Assembly: GCA_900317375.1 (NCBI GenBank)
Contig: ONGJ01000004.1
Location: forward strand, 1 to 53,384
From: an uncultured Eubacteriales bacterium
GTDB lineage: Bacteria > Bacillota > Clostridia > Oscillospirales > Oscillospiraceae
Length of the DNA: 53,384 bases
Direction: 5' to 3'
Below the pieces are notes generated by a model, which saw only the letters and a list, made by a program, of their open reading frames with translations, did no database searches and was not told the origin of the DNA. The stretch's first letter is position 1, and each line of letters opens with the position of its first letter. Shown here one piece after another: positions 47,266-53,384 of this stretch. The translations under genes and the position numbers were made by a program.

Positions 47266-48042
47266 TTATTTATTGATCTCTTCATTCAGATACGCCCAGG
47301 GCATGCATCGGCGCTGCAGGACCCGCACCAGGCCCATGAGAAGCAGGCTGATCACGGATACCAGCAGAATCACGGCAAACATTTTGTCATAGCTGTAGGC
47401 CTTCTTGACACGGGTCATATAGACGCCCAGGCCTTCAAAGCCGCCGAGCCATTCGGCGATCACGGCGCCCACGACCGAATAGGAGACGGCAATTCTGAGG
47501 CCGGAAAAGAACTGGCCCATGGCCGCGGGGACTTTTACATGGCGGAAAATCTGCCAGCGGGAGGCCTTCATGGACTTCATCAGGCGGATCATGTCGTCAT
47601 CGACCGATTCAAAGCCCTCGAGGAGGCCTACCGCCATCGGGAAAAACGAGACCAGCACCACCAGCACCACCTTCGGCGCGATGCCGTAGGAGAACCAGAG
47701 GATCAGCAGCGGCGCGATCGCAACCGGGGGGATCGTCTGCGTGATCACGAGAATCGGATAAAGACCGCGCTTCACCGTCGGGAAGGCATCCATCACGGCT
47801 GCTGCGGCAAAGCCCAGCGTCACGCCGATCAGAAGGCCGAGGCCGGCTTCCAGAAGCGTCACACGGCTGTGCTTCATCAGCAGAGGGAAGTCCCTGATCA
47901 GCGCCTGCACCATCTGTACCGGCGAGGGAAGCATGTAATTCGGTACGATGCCGGACATGCTGACGGCCTGCCAGATCAGCAGCGCAGCCCCGATAAAGGC
48001 CAGCGGCGTAAGCCATTCCGCCGTCTTTTTCAGGCGCGTCAT
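47266..48042 (-). CDS. ABC transporter permease, thiamine-precursor type (ThiX-like)
   Basis: The 258-residue membrane protein has about six membrane segments and the BPD_transp_1 coupling loop (EGFESVDDDMIRLMKSMKA, then the ALRI region of FFSGLRIAVSYSVVGAVIAE). This matches SsuC/TauC/ThiX-type permeases. It is the second gene of the operon, 3 bp after the thiamine-binding protein gene. Confidence 0.92.
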   Translation of the reverse strand: MTRLKKTAEWLTPLAFIGAALLIWQAVSMSGIVPNYMLPSPVQMVQALIRDFPLLMKHSRVTLLEAGLGLLIGVTLGFAAAAVMDAFPTVKRGLYPILVITQTIPPVAIAPLLILWFSYGIAPKVVLVVLVSFFPMAVGLLEGFESVDDDMIRLMKSMKASRWQIFRHVKVPAAMGQFFSGLRIAVSYSVVGAVIAEWLGGFEGLGVYMTRVKKAYSYDKMFAVILLVSVISLLLMGLVRVLQRRCMPWAYLNEEINK

Positions 48043-48045
48043 CGT

Positions 48046-48375
48046 TCAGGCCGACTTTGCGAGCTTCCTGGCCGCATCGTCGAGATGGTGCTTGGCGGTT
48101 TTCTTCTCAATGGTAAGGTTCTCGCCGTCGGGCTTGTAGGTGATCTTCACATAGCTCATGACGCTGGGGGCGCCCGCCTCCACGGCGATATACTGGCACT
48201 GTCTGACGATTTCCATCAGCTGTTCGTAATCCCCTTCCATCGCGGTCTCACAGGGACCGACATAATACTCGACGCCCGTCCCTTTGATATAATCAATGAC
48301 GGCGTCGACAATCCGGACAATCTCGTCGTCCTCCAGCACGGAAGGCAGAACCTGGATCGCTACATTGGCATTCAT
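48046..48375 (-). CDS. MTH1187/YkoF-type thiamine-binding protein
   Basis: The 109-residue protein (NVAIQVLPSV, then YYVGPCETAMEGDYEQLMEI) matches the small thiamine-binding domain seen as a stand-alone protein (MTH1187/YqgV) and as a duplicated domain in B. subtilis YkoF. It probably binds thiamine or its pyrimidine moiety in the cytoplasm and may hand over or sense the transported precursor. It is the first gene after the TPP riboswitch, with AGGAGG upstream of the ATG. Confidence 0.88.
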   Translation of the reverse strand: MNANVAIQVLPSVLEDDEIVRIVDAVIDYIKGTGVEYYVGPCETAMEGDYEQLMEIVRQCQYIAVEAGAPSVMSYVKITYKPDGENLTIEKKTAKHHLDDAARKLAKSA

Positions 48376-48433
48376 CGCTATTTCCTCCTAAAATTTTTTC
48401 GGCAGGCGGTTTCGGGTTTTCGGCAAAAGAAAA

Positions 48434-48455
48434 AGCCCTCCTGCAAGGAGAGCCT
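48434..48455 (-). terminator. Riboswitch expression-platform terminator
   Basis: On the minus strand, AGGCTCTCC-TTGCA-GGAGGGCT forms an imperfect hairpin followed by TTTTTCTTTT. It sits between the TPP aptamer and the first gene, the expected place for ligand-induced termination. Confidence 0.75.
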
Positions 48456-48483
48456 GCATTCTTCGATCAAAAAGCCCATAAGC

Positions 48484-48592
48484 AAATCCCTACGCCAGCA
48501 TTATCTGGATCAGGTACCCGGGTATTCCCGAAGGATTGGCGGTAAGTCTATACCGCCTCTCAGCCTAATTCCTTAAGCACTCCTGCTGAGCT
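48484..48592 (-). ncRNA. TPP riboswitch (THI element)
   Basis: The minus strand reads GGAGTGC...GGCTGAGAGG...ACCTGATCCAGATAATG...GCGTAGGGA in order. These are the conserved blocks of the thiamine-pyrophosphate aptamer (CTGAGA and the pyrophosphate/pyrimidine sensor helices). The P3-type stem GGCGGTATAGACTTACCGCC is clear. It precedes a thiamine transport operon and a terminator hairpin, so TPP should switch transcription off. Confidence 0.96.
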
Positions 48593-48594
48593 GT

Positions 48595-48623
48595 ATTATA
48601 GGGCGGGCAGCGCCGGATGTCAA
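48595..48623 (-). promoter_or_regulatory. Promoter of the thiamine transport operon
   Basis: Minus strand TTGACA, exactly 17 bp, TATAAT: a full consensus sigma-A promoter ending just before the TPP aptamer. Confidence 0.9.
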
Positions 48624-48667
48624 GTGAAATCGGCAGCCCGCGGCGGCAGAGCGGACAGCGGCCGGGC

Positions 48668-49954
48668 TCAGACCAGTCTGCCGGTCAGCACCGCATCCTC
48701 TGCCGACAGGATCCGGACCGGGCGCAGCTGCCCGTGCAGACCCGGTTCGGGGACGCGTACCAGCAGATAGGTATCGCTGTGGCCGAGAGAGCCGTTTCCG
48801 TCCCCCGTTTCAAACAGAACATCCAGGGTCTGCCCGATACAGGCCGCACGAAAGAGCCGCCCGGTCTCGTTGGAGACCGCCTTGACCTCGTGCGCCCGGC
48901 GGCTTTTGACCGCCTGGGTCAGCTGCCCGGGCAGCCTGTCCGCCGGAGTCCCGGGCCGGCGGGAATAGGGAAAGACGTGAAGCTCGGAGAAGGCGCAGGC
49001 CCGCAGGAAGGCGAGCGTCTCGGCATGATCCTCCTCGGTTTCGCCCGGAAAGCCCGCGATAAGATCTCCTGTCAGGGCGCAGCCGGGGAAGTAGCGGCGC
49101 AGCAGCTCGGTCGTCCGGTAAAAGAAGGCTGTGTCATATTTCCGGTTCATCGCCTTCAGCGTCCGGTCACAGCCGGACTGCAGAGACAGATGAAAGTGGC
49201 GGCAGAGCTTTCCCGTCGCTGCGAGGCGCCGGCAGAAATCCTCCGTGATGACCGTCGGCTCCAGCGAGCCGAGACGCAGGCGCATGTCCCCCGCCTCGCG
49301 CGAGGCAGCTTCCACGAGGTCGGTCAGGGTCGGCCTTTCCTCCAGATCCAGGCCGTAGGAGGCCACCTCGATCCCGGTCAGGACCAGCTCCCGAAAGCCC
49401 TCGTCCCGGATTCTCCGGACCTCGGAAACCGCGTCGGCTACCGGCATGCTCCGCAGGCTTCCCCGGACATAGGGGATGATGCAGTAGCTGCAGAAGTTCC
49501 GGCAGCCGTCCTGCACCTTCAGCATGGCTCTGGTTCTGCCGGAAACCGCACCGGCAGGAAGCAGCTCCATCTTTCGGCGGGAAAAAGGCCGGTCGATGTG
49601 TTTTTCCCCTGTTCCCTGCTCGGCTGCGCGTTCCACCGCCTCCACGAAGGCCATGCGGTCGCCGGTTCCGAACAGGACATCGGCGCCGATCTCTTCGTTT
49701 TCCTCGGGGCTCAGCTGGGCATAGCAGCCGCAGACGGCCACCAGCGCGCCGGGGTTCTCGTCCCGCAGGCGCCGGATGGTCTGGCGGGATTTCCTGCCGC
49801 TTTCGGCCGTGACGGCGCAGGTGTTGACGATGACGGCATCCGCCCGTTCGTCCGGCCCGGCCGGCCGATGCCCGTCCCGGCGCAGGCGTTCTTCCATCGC
49901 CTGTGTCTCAAACTGGTTGACCTTACAGCCAAGCGTCGCTATAATATACTTCAT
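48668..49954 (-). CDS. mtaB: tRNA threonylcarbamoyladenosine methylthiotransferase MtaB
   Basis: The 428-residue enzyme has the N-terminal MTTase domain beginning IIATLGCKVNQFETQAME, then NTCAVTAESGRKSRQTIRR, the radical-SAM cluster GCRNFCSYCIIPYVRG, and a C-terminal TRAM-like region. The CKVNQFET motif is typical of MtaB, which converts t6A37 of tRNA to ms2t6A with two [4Fe-4S] clusters and S-adenosylmethionine. GGAGGG precedes the ATG. It is divergent from the cysteine desulfurase gene, 30 bp away; sulfur from that enzyme could supply its clusters. Confidence 0.94.
   Translation of the reverse strand: MKYIIATLGCKVNQFETQAMEERLRRDGHRPAGPDERADAVIVNTCAVTAESGRKSRQTIRRLRDENPGALVAVCGCYAQLSPEENEEIGADVLFGTGDRMAFVEAVERAAEQGTGEKHIDRPFSRRKMELLPAGAVSGRTRAMLKVQDGCRNFCSYCIIPYVRGSLRSMPVADAVSEVRRIRDEGFRELVLTGIEVASYGLDLEERPTLTDLVEAASREAGDMRLRLGSLEPTVITEDFCRRLAATGKLCRHFHLSLQSGCDRTLKAMNRKYDTAFFYRTTELLRRYFPGCALTGDLIAGFPGETEEDHAETLAFLRACAFSELHVFPYSRRPGTPADRLPGQLTQAVKSRRAHEVKAVSNETGRLFRAACIGQTLDVLFETGDGNGSLGHSDTYLLVRVPEPGLHGQLRPVRILSAEDAVLTGRLV
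49917..49945 (+). promoter_or_regulatory. Cysteine desulfurase promoter inside the start of mtaB
   Basis: TTGACC, 17 bp, TATAAT on the + strand, lying wholly within the first codons of the oppositely oriented mtaB gene. Transcription from it would begin about 30 bp before the desulfurase ATG. Confidence 0.75.
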
Positions 49955-49984
49955 CCATTATCCCTCCGCACAAAAGGAGACGCC

Positions 49985-51112
49985 ATGCACTATCTTGACA
50001 ATTCCGCTACCACCCGGGTCTGCCCGGAAGCCGCAGAGGCCGCACTGCAGGCCATGACCGTCTGTTTCGGCAATCCGAGTTCGACCCATACCGTCGGCCG
50101 CGAGGCCAAAAAGCTTCTGGACAGCTCCCGTGCCTCCGTGGCAGGGGCGCTGGGCTGTCAGCCTCATGATCTGGTGTTTACCTCCTGCGGCTCGGAGAGC
50201 GACAACTGGGCGCTGCTTGCCGGGGCCGAGTACGGCCGGCGGAAAGGCCGCCACATCATCAGCTCGGAAGCCGAGCACGATGCCGTCCGCCGTAGCCTGG
50301 ACCTGCTGGAGGAGCGCGGCTATGAGGTAACAAAGCTGAAACCCGACCGCAGCGGCGCCGTGCCGCCGGACGCGGTGCGCCGCGCGCTGCGCGAGGACAC
50401 CGTCCTCGTCTCGCTGATGCTTGTCAACAACGAGACCGGCGCCGTCACGGACCTTCCCGCCGTTTCCGCCCTGCTGCGTGAGGCCGGTTCCCCGGCGCTG
50501 CTGCACACCGACGCGGTGCAGGCCTTTCTGAAAATCCCCTTCTCGCCGAAAAGCCTCGGTGCCGACCTGATCAGCATCAGCGGGCACAAAGTCCATGCCC
50601 CGAAGGGGATCGGTGCGCTTTATATCCGAAGCGGTCTGCGCCTGAAGCCTTTTGTCTGCGGCGGCGGCCAGGAAGAGGGGCGCCGGGCCGGAACGGAAGC
50701 CACATCCCAGATTGCGGCCTTCGCCGCCGCCTGCGACGCCGCCCTGCCGAAGCTTGCCGAAAACGCCGAAAAGATGCGGCGGCAGCGGGAGGAGATCATC
50801 CGCCGCCTGCAGGCAGACATCCCCGTGCTTCAGGTGCTCGGGGGCGGCGCGCCGCATATTCTGTCCCTTTCCCTGCCCGGCTGGCGCAGCGAGGTGCTGA
50901 TGAACTTTCTGGAAGCCCGCGAGGTTTACGTGTCAAAAAGCTCCGCCTGCAAGAAGGGCGGGCGGAGCCATGTTCTCAGTGCCATGGGGCTTGATGCAAG
51001 AACCATCGACGGCGCCCTGCGCATCGGGCTGTGCCGGTTTACGGATGACAGCGACATCGACGCGCTGTGCTGCGGTCTCCGGGACGCCTGCCGGTCTCTG
51101 GCGCACCGGTGA
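49985..51112 (+). CDS. Cysteine desulfurase (NifS/IscS-like)
   Basis: The 375-residue enzyme starts at the ATG at 49985 with AAAAGGAG upstream. It shows YLDNSATTRVCPEAAEA, the PLP lysine in SISGHKVHAPKGIGALY, GGGQEEGRRAGTEATSQIAAF and the catalytic cysteine loop SKSSACKKGGRSHVL. It removes sulfur from cysteine to give alanine and a persulfide for Fe-S clusters, tRNA thiolation or thiamine. No IscU or thiI gene follows. The gene converges with the AI-2E-family gene, with 3 bp between the stops. Confidence 0.93.
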   Translation: MHYLDNSATTRVCPEAAEAALQAMTVCFGNPSSTHTVGREAKKLLDSSRASVAGALGCQPHDLVFTSCGSESDNWALLAGAEYGRRKGRHIISSEAEHDAVRRSLDLLEERGYEVTKLKPDRSGAVPPDAVRRALREDTVLVSLMLVNNETGAVTDLPAVSALLREAGSPALLHTDAVQAFLKIPFSPKSLGADLISISGHKVHAPKGIGALYIRSGLRLKPFVCGGGQEEGRRAGTEATSQIAAFAAACDAALPKLAENAEKMRRQREEIIRRLQADIPVLQVLGGGAPHILSLSLPGWRSEVLMNFLEAREVYVSKSSACKKGGRSHVLSAMGLDARTIDGALRIGLCRFTDDSDIDALCCGLRDACRSLAHR

Positions 51113-51115
51113 GTC

Positions 51116-52438
51116 TCAGTCTTTCGGGGGCTCCTGCCGGCTCTTGAGGAGCGCCTTCTCCCTGGCAATCTCTTCCTTCCGGACGCTGGCCTTTTTCACA
51201 ACCTGCAGCGTGGCCGGATCGATATAGTCCATCTCCTTGTAATCGGCGATCTTCCACGGAAGGTCGCTTTTTTTCAGCTTTTTTATGATCAGGTTCTGAA
51301 TCACGGTGTAGATCACCACGAATACGGGGACGCCCAGCAGCATGCCCCAGAAGCCGAAGAGGCCGCTGCCCAGAATGATGGCGAACATGACCCAGAAGCC
51401 GTTGATGCCGGTGGAGCTGCCCAGAATGCGCGGACCGATGATGTTGCCGTCGATCTGCTGCAGGATGATGATGAAGATGACAAAGATCAGGCACTTGGAC
51501 GGATCCACCATCAGGATGATCAGCGCGCTGGGGATGGCGCCGATCAGAGGTCCGAAGAAGGGGATGATGTTCGTCACGCCGATAATCACGCTGACCAGCA
51601 GCGTGTAGGGCATTTTCAGAATGGAGCAGACAATGTAGCAGATGATGCCGATGATCAGAGAGTCCAGAATCTTTCCGGACAGAAAGCCCATGAAGGTCTT
51701 GTCGACAAAGTTCAGCCCCTGCCGCAGTTTATCTGCCGTCTCCACGGAAAAGACGGCATAGCTCAGGCGCTTGACCGCGGCAAGAAAGCCCTCCTTGTCC
51801 GCCAGCAGGTAAACGGAGACGATGATGCCGATGATCAGGTTATAGATGCTTCTGGCAAATCCGTAAACCCCCGACGAGACCGAGGTGATCAGGCTGCCCA
51901 GCTGCGGCAGCAGCTTGGTCTCCAGCCAGTTGCCGACATTGGCGTTAATGTTCCCGAAAAGCCCGCCTACATAGCTGTCAAGCTCGGGATAGTTTTTCAG
52001 CAGCCCGTCCAGCCATTTGGAAACATTATCGGCATAGGTCCCGCTGTTCTGGACCAGCATCTGCACGCTGCTCAGAATCTGCGGAATGATCAGATAAACC
52101 AGAGCGGCAATGAGGAGCAGCAGAACGATCTCGCTGAAGAGGATGGACATCACCCGGGCAAATTTCCCCGCACCGCCTTTTTTGTTTTTCCGGTACAGGC
52201 GCTTTCCCAGCGGCAGAAACACGCGCTCTTCCAGAAAGCGCATCAGGGGAGAGAGCAGATAGCAGATGACCAGGCCCCAGATAAACGGCGCCAGGATCGT
52301 CACCAGCTTGCGGAAGAAATCCCCGAACACCGAGATGTTCCTGACGGCAAAGTAAAAGAGGAGAGACAGGGCCACCACGCAGAAAGCCGTCATGCCCCAG
52401 TTGATATAGGTTCTGTCCCATTTGAAATGCCGTTTCAT
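51116..52438 (-). CDS. AI-2E family transporter-like membrane protein
   Basis: The 440-residue protein has about eight membrane segments and the family features FIWGLVICYLLSPLMRFLEE, FIDKTF-like NFVDKTFMGFLSGKILDSL, and the C-terminal block VTNIIPFFGPLIGAIPSALI with LQQIDGNIIGPRILG. The family includes TqsA and Na+/H+ antiporters; the substrate here is unknown. A basic, charged tail follows. It stands alone. Confidence 0.9.
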   Translation of the reverse strand: MKRHFKWDRTYINWGMTAFCVVALSLLFYFAVRNISVFGDFFRKLVTILAPFIWGLVICYLLSPLMRFLEERVFLPLGKRLYRKNKKGGAGKFARVMSILFSEIVLLLLIAALVYLIIPQILSSVQMLVQNSGTYADNVSKWLDGLLKNYPELDSYVGGLFGNINANVGNWLETKLLPQLGSLITSVSSGVYGFARSIYNLIIGIIVSVYLLADKEGFLAAVKRLSYAVFSVETADKLRQGLNFVDKTFMGFLSGKILDSLIIGIICYIVCSILKMPYTLLVSVIIGVTNIIPFFGPLIGAIPSALIILMVDPSKCLIFVIFIIILQQIDGNIIGPRILGSSTGINGFWVMFAIILGSGLFGFWGMLLGVPVFVVIYTVIQNLIIKKLKKSDLPWKIADYKEMDYIDPATLQVVKKASVRKEEIAREKALLKSRQEPPKD

Positions 52439-52851
52439 CGCGGACTCCTTTCTCTCCGGATCCCGGTCCCGGTCCCCGTGCCGCTATTCTACTATTCCCG
52501 CTCCTTCCCGTCAAGCATTTTGGACAGCCGGGATGATTTCGGGTTCCGGTTCAGAGTCAGATCCGCCTTTCCGAACTTCTGCACGTCCTTTCTCTTTTCC
52601 CATACGACCCCCGGTTATGTAAACCTTCTGCGCCGCCGTATGCATTTTCATGCTGTCGAAAACTCTGTTCAAAAAGTTGAAAACCCGCCTGCTGTCAACA
52701 CCTGGAAGATTGTTTGCAATCGAATATTCATCACATTTCATCCGATTATTCAAAATTCTGTAAACCTTTTGCCTTTCGAATTTTCTGTTGCTTTCCGCCC
52801 GATTTGGGATATAATAGGAGCGCTACGATTGAAACAAGGAGGGCTCTTTCT
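52439..52851. other. Intergenic region before pgi, AT-rich, with a short repeat
   Basis: No convincing gene is present in these 413 bp. From about 52600 the sequence becomes AT-rich. It contains two copies of TGTAAACCTT[CT]TGC (52618-52631 and 52759-52772) and the pgi promoter at the right end. The 80-codon minus-strand frame here lacks a ribosome site and looks like chance. Confidence 0.6.
52788..52815 (+). promoter_or_regulatory. Promoter for pgi
   Basis: TTGCTT, a 16-bp spacer and TATAAT, 36 bp upstream of the ATG at 52852. Confidence 0.65.
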
Positions 52852-53384
52852 ATGATTCAGGTTGATTTGTCCGGCGCCAAACGATTCTTCACCCAGGCCG
52901 GTCCCGACTTTGCCGCCGTTGCACGCGCCCACGAGGTGCTGTCTTCCGGCAGCGGGCTCGGCGCTGACTTTACCGGCTGGCTGCATCTCCCCCAGACCAT
53001 CAGGGATACCGAGCTGGACCGCATCCTTGCGGCAGCAGACCTTATCCGCTCGCGTTCCAAAGCCCTGGTCGTCATCGGAATCGGCGGCTCCTATCTCGGT
53101 GCCCGCGGCGCCATCGAGCTTCTGCGCCCCGTCCTCGGCAGAGGAGACCCTGAGATCTTCTTCGTCGGCAACGGCCTGTCCGCGGATGCCCTCTGCGATA
53201 CGCTCGAGCGTCTCGGCGGACGCGACTTTGACGTCAACGTCGTCTCAAAATCCGGCACCACGCTGGAACCCGCCATCGCCTTCCGCATCTTCCGCGAGCT
53301 TCTCGAGAAGAAATACGGCTCAGATGCCGACAAACACATCTTCGCCACCACCGACGCCCGGCGCGGCGTGCTGAAATCCCTGGC
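52852..53384 (+). CDS. pgi: Glucose-6-phosphate isomerase, N-terminal part (runs off the window)
   Basis: The frame from the ATG at 52852 (AAGGAGGG upstream) stays open to the window end and gives 177 residues. It contains VVIGIGGSYLGARGAIELL, NVVSKSGTTLEPAIAFR and ATTDARRGVLKSL, the sugar-isomerase (SIS) motifs of glucose-6-phosphate isomerase. The enzyme interconverts glucose-6-phosphate and fructose-6-phosphate in glycolysis. About the first 40% of the usual 450 residues is present. A shorter frame starting at 52862 is a shadow. Confidence 0.93.
   Translation, partial: MIQVDLSGAKRFFTQAGPDFAAVARAHEVLSSGSGLGADFTGWLHLPQTIRDTELDRILAAADLIRSRSKALVVIGIGGSYLGARGAIELLRPVLGRGDPEIFFVGNGLSADALCDTLERLGGRDFDVNVVSKSGTTLEPAIAFRIFRELLEKKYGSDADKHIFATTDARRGVLKSL

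Noticed and set aside
52511-52753. An 80-codon minus-strand frame upstream of pgi
   Set aside because: No ribosome binding site, no recognisable domain, and atypical composition for this genome.

Overview
The window comes from a GC-rich anaerobic Gram-positive bacterium, most likely a gut-type member of the Clostridia. The evidence is a ferredoxin-linked 2-oxoacid oxidoreductase, an Fe-S old-yellow-enzyme reductase, a C_GCAxxG_C_C redox protein, purine-rich AGGAGG-type ribosome binding sites, lipoprotein signals and the absence of outer-membrane genes. No tRNA, rRNA, IS element, integrase or CRISPR array was seen. The genus cannot be fixed from the sequence alone.

Layout. 0.1-3.6 kb: a VOR/KOR-type 2-oxoacid:ferredoxin oxidoreductase operon behind a P-loop ATPase. 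3.8-9.5 kb: a SpoU-type RNA methylase, a small membrane protein, an enoate-reductase-like flavoenzyme, an exported histidine phosphatase and a cysteine hydrolase. 9.6-13.2 kb: a large FtsX-type permease and the redox protein. 13.4-17.4 kb: a sugar-type binding lipoprotein overlapping a diguanylate cyclase gene, then an aminotransferase. 17.6-20.1 kb: a sensor kinase, an XRE-REC regulator and a double-glycine-leader SH3 peptide. 20.2-27.5 kb: dicarboxylate/amino acid symporter, Asp/Glu racemase, idi, HD-GYP protein, diguanylate cyclase and ABC exporter. 27.7-31 kb: glycogen phosphorylase and a nitrilase-family amidase. 31.3-41.7 kb: an accessory block of secreted or wall-associated proteins: a double-glycine-leader LysM peptide, a secreted protein with ten zinc ribbons and a GYDG tract, two paralogous secreted thioredoxins (one fused to a VanY-like carboxypeptidase), a giant MscS-type channel and a PP2C/zinc-ribbon gene remnant. 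41.8-45.2 kb: alanyl-tRNA editing protein with serA and serC. 45.4-48.6 kb: a TPP-riboswitch-controlled thiamine-precursor ABC operon. 48.7-53.4 kb: mtaB, cysteine desulfurase, AI-2E-family permease and the 5' part of pgi.

The most unusual signal is a probable regulon. Four promoters carry the same 15-bp inverted repeat, consensus GTGAC-[AT]TTCT-GTCAC. It lies in the same orientation 28-29 bp upstream of the -10 box. The genes served are the SH3 leader peptide, the diguanylate cyclase at 24.3-25.5 kb, the zinc-ribbon protein and the secreted thioredoxin. Two further promoters, the proximal SH3 promoter and the LysM promoter, share a second layout that superimposes base for base in spacing: TGTGNCRCTTCTGTGA, then 12 nt, then the -10. 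The two leader peptides have near-identical double-glycine leaders and mature parts of equal length (69 residues), each a single wall-binding fold. The SH3 gene lies directly upstream of a kinase/XRE-REC pair. I infer a cell-envelope signalling and remodelling programme that joins double-glycine secretion, wall binding, extracellular thiol/zinc chemistry, peptidoglycan trimming and c-di-GMP. The regulator and exporter assignments are untested.
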